Source of the DNA: an uncultured Coriobacteriaceae bacterium
GTDB lineage: Bacteria > Actinomycetota > Coriobacteriia > Coriobacteriales > Eggerthellaceae
Reading direction: 5' to 3'
NCBI GenBank assembly: GCA_902781245.1
Contig: CACZIP010000004.1
Coordinates: 1-23,535 of the forward strand
DNA length: 23,535 bases
The first letter of the stretch is position 1; each line of letters begins with the position of its first letter. A program made the translations under genes and the position numbers. Below, one piece after another: positions 16,498 through 23,535 of the stretch. Below the pieces are notes generated by a model. That model was not told where the DNA came from and did no database searches. It saw nothing but the letters and a program-made list of their open reading frames with translations.

Positions 16498-18270
16498 TCA
16501 CAAATCTATTGCATAGAGTTCCTCAGCGGCATCACCGAATTGCCTTGCCGCACGGTACCATACATACAGCCATTCTCCAACTGGATTTCCCATGGCCTCT
16601 TTGTACATAGCCCACACGTACCAATACCAGCCCACAACTGCCACGGCCGCAACGCAATGGCGCGCTTCGGAAGCGGTGACATCCCTTCCGTAATAGAGGG
16701 GCAAAATGCCAATCGCTTCCTCGACGGAGTATCCTGAACCCTGTGCTACAAAATTCCCAATGTCGCAAGCAGGATCGCCCATCGCCGCATACTCCCAATC
16801 AATCAACCACATTTCATGTCCACGCACCAAGAAATTAGGTCCGTAAAAATCATTATGGCAAAGGACCGGCTCACCGGTTTCGGCACGCATGTTCCGCGAA
16901 ACGACAGACATCCGCTCTCGAAGCGCATCAAAATCTTTCGGCAAGGGATAGTTAATCTCGCGGAGCGTTTCGGCAATCTTTATGCCCTCATCGTAAAAGT
17001 CAAAACTCCACGGACTCGTCTTCCCGCTTGTATGCAATACGCGAGCCATCTGAAGCGCACGTTCAACTTGCTCCTTATTTCCATAATCAAGCTCGGAGCA
17101 TCCCTCGATATAGCGAGATATCTTCCAACCTTCAGCTGAATCCTCGTAAATGAACGTATCATCAAGCCCCAAGTCTCTTGCAATTGTGAGCGCAAGAGCC
17201 TCCGCTTCGCGATTGACGATCTCTTCGGTGCCGTTGCCTGGATGGCGATAAATAAACTTCTCGCCATTTACCGCAAACAGCGTAGAAAGGTTTGTAAGAC
17301 CCGCTTTAATAGGCACCACTTCGGTAATGTCTTCGCGCGTACATTCCAATGTGTTGCAAATATTGTCGAGAATGCGCGAATCGACATTTGTAAAGAAATC
17401 GCGATCGAATGCGGCGAGATCTGTTATGTAATCGAACTTGTTAATAGAGCCGGGCTCAAAAACCCTCATCGCCATGTGCAGCTCATCAACATGCTCGACA
17501 AACACTTGCTCCCAGAGCTTGTTTGCAGTTTCAGGCTTATCGTATTCTCGAGCCAAAATCTCTAAGTACCGCTGGCTGAACTCACGGTCGAAATAAGCTG
17601 GGCCCTGCATGTAGTATCCATTGACCCCGCTCTTATCAGACCCGATAATCACGCCCTCATCGTCCAACACCAGAACTTGCTCATCGGTGCGACCTTCGCT
17701 GAACATAGCCGAGCAGGTTGAAGTGAAGCAGTATTCCTCGAACAGGTTGCAAGCGAAATACTGATCGGAAGACACAATGTACGTGTTCCTTAGCGATTCC
17801 CTCGCACACCAAACAGACGAATGGTTGTTTCTATTCGCGTACTCGTTATTGACGATTATCTTTACCCCGAACTCATCTTCAAGGTAGAAGAACGACTCTT
17901 TCATGTATCCCACTACCACTGAGATGTCATTCACACCAGCTTCTCTGAGCTGTCTTATGAGCCGTTCAATGAGGATTTCCCCCCGAACTTCGAACATTGC
18001 CTTTGGGCGTTCGAAGGAAAGCGGAGCGAACCGTGTCGCCATGCCTGCCGCAAGAATTACGGCATTGTCAACCTTGTAAGGCGAAAGAACAGTCCAACCC
18101 TTTTCCGTAAGCCGGTCATTCTCGTCGATATAGCCACCATCTGCCATTTCCCGATGTGCTGCAATTATCGAATCAGGTGAAATTGCAGAGCCTGCAGCTA
18201 TCTCCCTCGGTGTCTTCCCGCTCTCTTTCGCGCATTCGCGCAGTACCTCGAATTGATAACGGTCGAGCAC
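16498..18270 (-). CDS. Fusion: winged helix + LicC-like cytidylyltransferase + LicA-like choline/ethanolamine kinase
   Basis: The 590-residue protein has three parts. Residues about 1-65 form a winged-helix-like domain (YQFEVLRECAKESGKTPREI). Residues about 68-300 are an NTP-transferase (AVILAAGMATRFAPLSFERP, then NRNNHSSVWCARESL and SSDQYF). Residues about 310-590 are an aminoglycoside/choline-kinase fold with CHNDFYGPNFLV (catalytic Asp474) and LIDWEYAAMGDPACDIG. Together they would phosphorylate choline or a similar amino-alcohol and convert it to the CDP form. A licC-licA fusion is known from Treponema denticola. The frame opens at a TTG at 18327, but GTG at 18270 follows GGAGG at 4-nt spacing, so that start is preferred. 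The role of the N-terminal winged helix is unknown; it may be regulatory or purely structural. Confidence 0.85.
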   Translation of the reverse strand: MLDRYQFEVLRECAKESGKTPREIAAGSAISPDSIIAAHREMADGGYIDENDRLTEKGWTVLSPYKVDNAVILAAGMATRFAPLSFERPKAMFEVRGEILIERLIRQLREAGVNDISVVVGYMKESFFYLEDEFGVKIIVNNEYANRNNHSSVWCARESLRNTYIVSSDQYFACNLFEEYCFTSTCSAMFSEGRTDEQVLVLDDEGVIIGSDKSGVNGYYMQGPAYFDREFSQRYLEILAREYDKPETANKLWEQVFVEHVDELHMAMRVFEPGSINKFDYITDLAAFDRDFFTNVDSRILDNICNTLECTREDITEVVPIKAGLTNLSTLFAVNGEKFIYRHPGNGTEEIVNREAEALALTIARDLGLDDTFIYEDSAEGWKISRYIEGCSELDYGNKEQVERALQMARVLHTSGKTSPWSFDFYDEGIKIAETLREINYPLPKDFDALRERMSVVSRNMRAETGEPVLCHNDFYGPNFLVRGHEMWLIDWEYAAMGDPACDIGNFVAQGSGYSVEEAIGILPLYYGRDVTASEARHCVAAVAVVGWYWYVWAMYKEAMGNPVGEWLYVWYRAARQFGDAAEELYAIDL

Positions 18271-18274
18271 TTTT

Positions 18275-18279
18275 CCTCC
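18275..18279 (-). promoter_or_regulatory. Ribosome-binding site that fixes the LicC-LicA fusion start
   Basis: A full GGAGG lies 4 nt before the GTG at 18270. The 19 residues coded upstream of it show no domain character. Confidence 0.75.
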
Positions 18280-18346
18280 ATTTGGAAGTTGCGAGCACAG
18301 GGGCTGCTGAACGCGCCCCTTTCCCAATCCGAACTTTTATTGCATG

Positions 18347-19915
18347 TTAAATCTTCGAGTTACCAACCATGCCTTTGAGGACCGCCGAGAGGAAGCCTTG
18401 CTGCTGGCCAATATAAGGAACGCCACCGAGTAGCAAGGTTTCGACTTTGAGCCGTCCTAAATCGCAGGTCTCCAAATCATAGGGATTCTCGGACAAGATG
18501 ACCATATCAGCCACTTTGCCAACCTCAAGAGATCCGCGTTCTTTCTCGTCAAAGCAAGTCCAAGCACCGTTGTAAGTGCACATACGAAGGGCTTCACGAA
18601 TGGTTAGGCTCTGCTCCGGATTGGAATGATTGCACGCTCGTTGCATCCACATAATCGGATCTGGATCAGTGCACGGAGCGTCACTACCTGCAGAAATCAC
18701 GATGCCGGCATCCCAATATCTGCGAAGCGGGTTCAACTGTGATGCTCGTTCTTCGCCCATGATATCAGCTAGGTATTCATCAGGCTCCTGAGGCCACCCA
18801 ATGAAGCTCGTCTGCATGGGAAAATGAATTCCGTATTCCTGGCAGATTGCCAGCCCCTCTTCAGTCGGCAGGCACGCATGTATGATGCCATGCCGGTGGT
18901 CTTCGCGAGGAAAGTCGTCAAGCGCTGCCTTGAGACAGCGAGCCGCTTGGTTAAATGCCGCATCTCCGATGGCGTGCATCTCGATTTGCAGCCCAGCTCG
19001 ATTGGCCTCCTTGCAAAACTCGGTAACTTTCTCGTCGCTGTAATAGAGAACCCCGCATCCACCCTCGGCGTCAAAATAGGGCTCGTTCATCGCCGCGTCA
19101 TGACTCCCGTAGCATCCGTCTAGAGCACTCTCGAAACAACCCCCGATTCGTGGCAACTTGTTCTTTTGAGCGACTCTCACATCCATAGGTTGCGGAAAAA
19201 CGCGCACCTGGAAGCCTGATTGCGCGCTCCGCCCTACCCATTTCTCCAACGTTATGTCTAGGTTTCCTGCGAATCCGACGCCACTTACCGTGTGCACCAT
19301 TCCAATGCCCCGAGCGGCCAGATAGTCCATCGCGGCTTGGATGTTTCGGACTAGCTCAGGTATCGCAAGGCTGCCCGTCACATAATCGGAAACTTTGAAG
19401 AACGCCTACTGATTCATCTCGCCTGTATCGGGATGATAGCCCCGCAGCCCCTTCACATCTTTGTCGATGAGCTCAAGAAGAGGAGTATTCACGACGCAAG
19501 CATGTCCATCGTATTTCACCATGAAGAAAGGCCGATCCTTACACGCTTCGTCAAGCTCCTCACGCGTTAACAGTCTCCCTTCGGCAACAGAATGAGGAGA
19601 AGCGCCAAAAGCCACGAGCAGTTTTGAACCGCTTCGTTGCGCGAATTCCCGCACCATTTGCATGATTTGCGCATTCGACCGCGCGTCCATGACATTGAGA
19701 CCAGCGTTAAAAGTTGCAAACGAGGCAAGATGCTCATGCGTGTCAACAAAAGCAGGGATCAATGCTCGATTGCCAAGAGCTTCTATTGGTGCATCAGCAT
19801 ATTCCTGAGGAAGCGAATTGCCTACATATGCAATAAACCCGTTGTCCTCGACAAGATATCGCACCACGGTGTCGTTTGCGTCGACAGTCAGAACACTTCC
19901 CTCATAAACTTTCAT
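18347..19915 (-). pseudogene. YtcJ-like metal-dependent amidohydrolase interrupted by one in-frame TAG
   Basis: The gene reads as a full-length amidohydrolase-superfamily enzyme of about 520 residues, apart from a single TAG at codon 170 (19406-19408). Before the stop are the N-terminal strand region and the metal motif VDTHEHLAS (His60, His62). The same frame continues after the stop with AFFKVSDYVTGSLAIPELV. The rest of the active site then follows: EMHAIGD, GIIHACLP and the metal Asp in SAGSDAPCTDPDP. The ATG at 19915 overlaps the aminotransferase stop by one base (TGATG) and has AAAGG upstream. Nothing else is damaged, so the mutation is recent, a sequencing error, or (less likely) read through. 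A GTG at 19381 could restart translation, but that product would lack the HxH metal site. Substrate unknown; members hydrolyse varied amides and cyclic compounds. Confidence 0.85.
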
Positions 19916-21744
19916 CAATCAAACCTTTCTTTACGCTCAAGAACATCGGCCAAAGCTTGAACAAGTTTGGCGTTGTCTTCTTTGCCTCTGACCGCAAGCC
20001 GCAGAAACTGCCTATCATCTCGATTGATCTTTTCAGACAAATCCTTGACGAACAGCTTGTGCTTGCAAAGCAACTTCTGCGTCACCGTGGTCGCATTAGC
20101 TTCCAACAACTCGACCATCAGGTAGTTCGCTTGGGATGGCAGAACACGCAGCCCCTCGATAGCGGATAGATTCTCAACAAAAATCGAACGGCTCTCGCGG
20201 AAACGCTCGAGGCCCCTGGCGTAGTCGCCCTTGTATTTCTCTGCTATCTGTAGATAAAACTCACCGAATGAGTTGATGTTCCAGATTCCGACATCCTTCT
20301 TAGTTTTCTCAATCAATCCCTCATCGGCAGAAACCATGCTTCCAAGCCTTACGCCAGGCACTCCGTAAGACTTGGATATGCTCTTCATGATCACTGAATG
20401 GGGATAACGTTCTAGAAGCTTATCATTGATAAAGGTGTTGCCCTCTTCAACGGCAAAATCTGAGAAGCTTTCATCGTACACAAGCCGGACACCCTCTCCT
20501 TCAGCCCACTCCATCAGCCTTTCAACATCCGACTTAGGAATGTAGTTGCCCGTGGGGTTATCAGGATTGATGAGCACAAGTGCTTCGAGGCCCTTGTTCC
20601 CAAAGAACGACATCAGATTATCCACCGTGTAGCGGAAATCATCATCCTCTGGTACATAAACAATCGATTTCCCGGAATCATAACGGTTCGGGTATTCTTC
20701 GAAAGTAGGCCGCACAAACCCAACGTTTCCAGAAAACCCTTCCATGAGCGACTTTATAAGTTCGGCTGCACCATTGCCGACGACAATACGTGACTGCTCT
20801 ACTCCGAACGTCTTTGCAGCCAACAGCGCATTTACGCGCATCCCAGAAGGATACTGTGTCATCAGCTCCTCAAAACTCGCCTTCATCTCATCCATGAGCC
20901 TTTGGGGTGGATAGTAAGGATTGACCAGGTAACAAAAGTCGAGCAACCCCGGGTAACGCCAGTAGCCGCCGTAGCGCCCCTGCATCATCGATAGCTTCTC
21001 AGCTTCGGTCGGAGCGAACATTGACTCTGCTATGTCGAGATCCTGCAAATCGTCGATCTCGTACCAAAGCTGCCCGTCCAGCTTATGGGCGCGCAACTCC
21101 GAGTCGTCGAGCATGGTAATCACACGAAGCACCTGCTCGTAGTACTCATTGTTCCCGAGTGCCATCGAGTACGCCTCGAGGAAGGGCACGTAGTGGGTCT
21201 TGGAGAACTCCTGAGAGAATTTATAAATGTTGACGGTCTTGTAATACTCGGGGATGTCGTCGAACTTGAACTGCTTGCCTGGAACGAAACGATAAATCCT
21301 GTCCTCTTCATCGAGCTTGACAACCGTGCCGTCCATCCAGCTTTCATACTTGTCAACGAGCGCGAGCGTCGGGCGCGGATCGTCGACGAGGTCGCGCAGA
21401 ATCCCATCTTCGAAGATGAGGTCGCTTTCGAGCAGCAGAGTATCGTCCTCAACAAGCTTATCCTTCGCAAGGTACAGCGAGTAAATGTTATTCGTGCGGT
21501 CGTAAACAGGGTTGTATACGTACTCGATCGGAGTGGAGACATCGAGCGTGTCGATGTAGTCGATGAGCTTTCGTCCTTCGTAGCCGACTACTATAACCAC
21601 GCGCGCCAGCCCGAGGTCATCAAGCTGTGCCAGCGCACGATCGATAAGCGCAACACCGTTGACTTTGACCATACACTTTGTGTTTTCCTGAGTGAGAGCC
21701 TTAAGCCTTTTGCCCATACCCGCAGCCAGTATTATTGCTTGCAT
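19915..21744 (-). CDS. Fusion: LicC/PntC-like nucleotidyltransferase + class I/II PLP aminotransferase
   Basis: The 609-residue protein has an NTP-transferase at residues about 1-245, with AIILAAGMGKRLKALT, NTKCMVKVNG, YDRTNNIYSLYLA and the acidic LLLESDLIFEDG motif. A fold-type I PLP enzyme occupies residues about 265-605, with VVGNGAAELIKSLM, NPDNPTGNYIP, YDESFSDF and the PLP lysine Lys458 in KSISKSYGVPGVRLG. The PLP half resembles HisC/CobD proteins. A plausible job is to make an amino-phosphate or aminophosphonate and activate it with CTP. Candidates are serine-phosphate decarboxylation to phosphoethanolamine (CobD-like) and 2-aminoethylphosphonate formation, as in fused PntC-transaminase proteins. 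The ATG at 21744 has AGGGG upstream. It is the first gene of the leftward module, followed by the amidohydrolase with a 1-nt overlap. Confidence 0.85.
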   Translation of the reverse strand: MQAIILAAGMGKRLKALTQENTKCMVKVNGVALIDRALAQLDDLGLARVVIVVGYEGRKLIDYIDTLDVSTPIEYVYNPVYDRTNNIYSLYLAKDKLVEDDTLLLESDLIFEDGILRDLVDDPRPTLALVDKYESWMDGTVVKLDEEDRIYRFVPGKQFKFDDIPEYYKTVNIYKFSQEFSKTHYVPFLEAYSMALGNNEYYEQVLRVITMLDDSELRAHKLDGQLWYEIDDLQDLDIAESMFAPTEAEKLSMMQGRYGGYWRYPGLLDFCYLVNPYYPPQRLMDEMKASFEELMTQYPSGMRVNALLAAKTFGVEQSRIVVGNGAAELIKSLMEGFSGNVGFVRPTFEEYPNRYDSGKSIVYVPEDDDFRYTVDNLMSFFGNKGLEALVLINPDNPTGNYIPKSDVERLMEWAEGEGVRLVYDESFSDFAVEEGNTFINDKLLERYPHSVIMKSISKSYGVPGVRLGSMVSADEGLIEKTKKDVGIWNINSFGEFYLQIAEKYKGDYARGLERFRESRSIFVENLSAIEGLRVLPSQANYLMVELLEANATTVTQKLLCKHKLFVKDLSEKINRDDRQFLRLAVRGKEDNAKLVQALADVLERKERFD

Positions 21745-21767
21745 ATAATCGCCCCTATCCTCTACCC

Positions 21768-21796
21768 ATTACATAGGCAGTCCGAAAGTTACGGAA
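21768..21796 (-). promoter_or_regulatory. Candidate promoter of the nucleotidyltransferase/aminotransferase module
   Basis: On the minus strand TGTAAT (21768-21773, 5/6 to the -10 consensus) lies 17 nt from TTCCGT (21791-21796), a poor -35 match. It is located 24 bp before the ATG of the first module gene, so the untranslated leader would be short. Confidence 0.3.
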
Positions 21797-21883
21797 TGCG
21801 TTTTGCTATCGCCAGCAGCACCGTTGCTTTTGGAACTGAGCAAAACATAGAAAATCATCAAACCCTGTTTCCGGATATCCTTG

Positions 21884-22069
21884 TTAGACCCATAGCTTCT
21901 CAAGTGGTTGATTTAAATCGATATCCTGCAATATCGTTATATCTACCATTTGGTGGATTATCTTTTTGAAGTTTATATCATGTGCAGAGACGCCAATGTT
22001 GTCAATCAGCATTCTTTCGAAGTCATTTTCGCAATCTGAAATTCGAGCATTGACAGCGTTTTCATCCAT
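21884..22069 (-). pseudogene. Small ORF, possibly a truncated acyl/peptidyl-carrier-like protein
   Basis: A minus-strand frame from ATG 22069 gives 61 residues. A TTG at 22081 would add four residues but has no ribosome-binding site either. The segment FKKIIHQMVDITILQDIDLNQPLEKL resembles the first helix and loop of carrier proteins, where LDxxxPLxxLGVxS precedes the phosphopantetheine serine. Here the frame ends at LWV and a stop, just before the serine would appear. The downstream sequence does not restore a carrier domain in the frames I read. It is therefore either a decayed carrier gene or an unrelated short ORF. The resemblance is by eye only. Confidence 0.3.
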
Positions 22070-22081
22070 TGAGCGCGTCAA

Positions 22082-22255
22082 ATGGGCTTAGAGGAAGAGC
22101 TCGCCGCAAAGATCCCGTCCGGCCTCGTCATGGGTGTCAACCACGGCGACTCGTGCGGAGCCACCACGTCGACGGTGCTTGCGCTCGGCCTCACGCCCGA
22201 CGCCGTCGCAAACCGCCCGAAGGCTGAAAGCCGCAGGAACAGCCGGCCCCGATAA
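22082..22255 (+). pseudogene. GC-rich plus-strand gene fragment, unrecognised
   Basis: An ATG at 22082 opens 57 codons with strongly C/G-biased third positions, unlike the AT-rich sequence immediately to its left. The peptide includes LVMGVNHGDSCGATTSTVLA and LGLTPDAVANRP, which reads like the interior of a real protein. It lacks a ribosome-binding site, and an in-frame TGA lies four codons upstream. I do not recognise the family. It most likely is the remnant of a truncated gene at a rearrangement junction near 22080. Confidence 0.35.
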
Positions 22256-22295
22256 TAGTCGATGCAGGTTCAGGAGCAGCCAGGTGCAAATATGC

Positions 22296-22324
22296 AAAAA
22301 GCGGCCTGCAATGTTGCAGGCCGC
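22296..22324 (-). terminator. Intrinsic terminator of the solute-binding-protein gene
   Basis: A perfect 11-bp stem (GCGGCCTGCAA / TTGCAGGCCGC, 22301-22311 and 22314-22324) with a 2-nt loop is followed on the minus strand by TTTTT (22300-22296). It lies 25 bp past the solute-binding-protein stop and isolates that transcription unit from the glycan module. Confidence 0.9.
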
Positions 22325-22349
22325 CCTTGGTTGCCAACTAACTTACAAC

Positions 22350-23535
22350 TTACAGCGCGTACGTCCCGAAGCCGGCGATGGCATCGTCGATCGAGGCCTG
22401 GCCGTTTGCGACCTGGTAGGCTGCGACGCGGTATTGGATGGTGACGTCGTCAGCCAGGCCGACTTCGTGGGTCGAGATTACCTGGCTTGCACCAACCTTG
22501 CTGAACGGTGCGTACACGCCCTCGAAAGGAATGTCGGACGTGACCGTGAGCAGGCGCTTCGCGCGGGCGATGTCATTGAGCTCCTGCGTGCTCACCAGGA
22601 AGCGCATGAACTCGTTGGCCATGTCGAGATTCGCGCTTTCCTTGTTGACCGCGAACTGCACCGAAGGCTTGTCGAGCAGGCACGCGCCATCATTGGTGAG
22701 CGTGAACGGGTATAGCGCGTACGAGAACGGATTAGCCGTGAACGCTTCGGACTGGCTCTCGCGCTTGGCCGTGCCCGACGCCGTATCGGCCGAGCTCAGC
22801 GCCATGGGGATATCGCCCTCGAAGAATCTCAGGATCAGCGCGTTGTAGCCGTCCTCGAGCTGGTTGCAGACGTCGAGGTTGAAGCACCCATGCTTCATCA
22901 TGTCGTCCACCTTCTCAAGCGTGGGCCTCATGTACTCGCCAGCCGAGGGGTCGAGCGAATTGAGCTTCGCGACCGACTCGGGGTTCTTGGCGGCGTCGCT
23001 GTACATGGTCTCGCCGACGAGGTTGCCGTACGCGGACGGCACGTTGTAAGCCAAGATGGGAGTGGGATACCCGGCCTTGTTGAACGCCTCGCATGCAGCC
23101 AGCAGCTCATCGTAGGTCGTCGGGATGGCAATCCCCTCCTTCTTGAAGAGGTCCTCGTTCACGAGGATGCCGGACGTGCTCGAGAAGATGGGCGCCATGG
23201 GGACCGCGCCCTTCTCGTCCTTGCACAGCAAGCTCGGGCGTACGCACGACAAGTCGATCTTGAGCGCCGGATCCGAAAGGTCCTCGGCATGCTCGAATAG
23301 CGCAGCGTAGCTTTCGTTCCCCAGCATGAACTCCTGCGCGAAGAAGATGTCGGGTGCGTTATCGGAGCTCAAGGTTGTGGAAACAACCTTGTTGTAATCG
23401 TCGAGCTTGGTGTAGCTCAGCTCGACGTCGGGATAATACGTGTTGAACTTGTCGAACTCGGCTTCGAGCGCCTCGAAGTTGTCGTAGTTGCCAGCGACGG
23501 CAATCGAGCATTTCGTGGCGGTGTCGAGCGAGGGC
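22350..23535 (-). CDS. ABC transporter extracellular sugar-binding protein (family 1), N-terminus beyond the window
   Basis: The frame is open to the right edge, so the start and signal peptide are missing; a TTG at 23372 is internal, not the start. The visible 394 residues show the family-1 solute-binding layout. An early strand-helix carries NYDNFEALEAEFDKFNTYYP, then YTKLDDYNKVVSTTLSSDNAPDIFF in two parts. Hinge and ligand motifs follow, such as PMAPIFSSTSGILVNEDLFK and PTTYDELLAACEAF, and a C-terminal region carries LDKPSVQFAVNKESANLDMANEF. Such lipoproteins deliver oligosaccharides to ABC importers. The permease genes and ATPase are not in view; the terminator right after this gene means they would not lie downstream. 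Codon use is GC-rich, like the core genes. Confidence 0.85.
   Translation of the reverse strand, partial: PSLDTATKCSIAVAGNYDNFEALEAEFDKFNTYYPDVELSYTKLDDYNKVVSTTLSSDNAPDIFFAQEFMLGNESYAALFEHAEDLSDPALKIDLSCVRPSLLCKDEKGAVPMAPIFSSTSGILVNEDLFKKEGIAIPTTYDELLAACEAFNKAGYPTPILAYNVPSAYGNLVGETMYSDAAKNPESVAKLNSLDPSAGEYMRPTLEKVDDMMKHGCFNLDVCNQLEDGYNALILRFFEGDIPMALSSADTASGTAKRESQSEAFTANPFSYALYPFTLTNDGACLLDKPSVQFAVNKESANLDMANEFMRFLVSTQELNDIARAKRLLTVTSDIPFEGVYAPFSKVGASQVISTHEVGLADDVTIQYRVAAYQVANGQASIDDAIAGFGTYAL

Noticed and set aside
19406..19408. TAG as pyrrolysine or a reassigned sense codon
   Set aside because: capE, capF, capG, cpsC and the L,D-transpeptidase all end in TAG, so TAG works as an ordinary stop here. 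No pyl gene or context element is visible in the window.
21943..21954. 12-bp string CTACCATTTGGT shared with 11527-11538
   Set aside because: Only two copies, one inside a small ORF and one in an intergenic palindrome, with different flanks; probably chance.
22350..23372. Solute-binding protein starting at the TTG at 23372
   Set aside because: The frame continues upstream to the window edge with clear solute-binding-protein sequence, so the true start lies outside.

Overview
This window is an envelope-polysaccharide locus, most likely from a Gram-positive, high-to-moderate GC member of the Actinomycetota. Coriobacteriia (Eggerthella/Collinsella-type gut bacteria) is my best guess. The reasons are the CpsB/CpsC/CpsD phosphoregulatory trio, an LCP ligase, and a secreted ricin-repeat L,D-transpeptidase. 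The core genes have C/G-rich third positions, while the polymerase and glycosyltransferase genes look more AT-rich. The assignment is inference; no rRNA or marker gene is present.

Region 1 (1-11439, all minus strand, read right to left) is a Wzy-dependent capsule operon. It runs cpsC (chain-length/kinase adaptor), cpsD (tyrosine kinase), cpsB (PHP phosphatase), a 368-bp gap, a WecA-WbuB fusion, capE, capF, capG, a GT4 glycosyltransferase, a Wzy-like polymerase, and an unrecognised ORF cut by the window start. CapE-CapF-CapG together make UDP-L-FucNAc from UDP-GlcNAc. The fusion protein would load GlcNAc-1-P on undecaprenyl phosphate and then add the FucNAc. No Wzx flippase is visible; it presumably lies to the left.

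Region 2 (11440-15669, plus strand) is divergent. An LCP (LytR-CpsA-Psr) protein would attach the finished polymer to peptidoglycan. It is followed by a large secreted L,D-transpeptidase that carries twelve ricin-type repeat units, apparently four beta-trefoils.

Region 3 (15690-21744, minus strand) looks like a small-molecule decoration module. It contains a nucleotidyltransferase-aminotransferase fusion, a YtcJ-like amidohydrolase interrupted by one in-frame TAG, a winged-helix/LicC/LicA (phosphocholine-type) fusion, and a second LicC-like nucleotidyltransferase. These would produce CDP-activated amino-alcohol or aminophosphonate head groups for a surface glycan. The final transferase (LicD type) and a choline importer are not in the window.

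Region 4 (21745-22349) is a scar-like stretch with a truncated carrier-protein-like ORF on the minus strand and a GC-rich gene fragment on the plus strand. It ends in a clear intrinsic terminator for the last gene, a sugar ABC transporter solute-binding protein cut by the window end (22350-23535).

The most interesting parts are the two multi-domain fusions of Region 3, the WecA-WbuB fusion, the amber-interrupted hydrolase, and a perfect 18-bp inverted repeat inside the GT4 gene.
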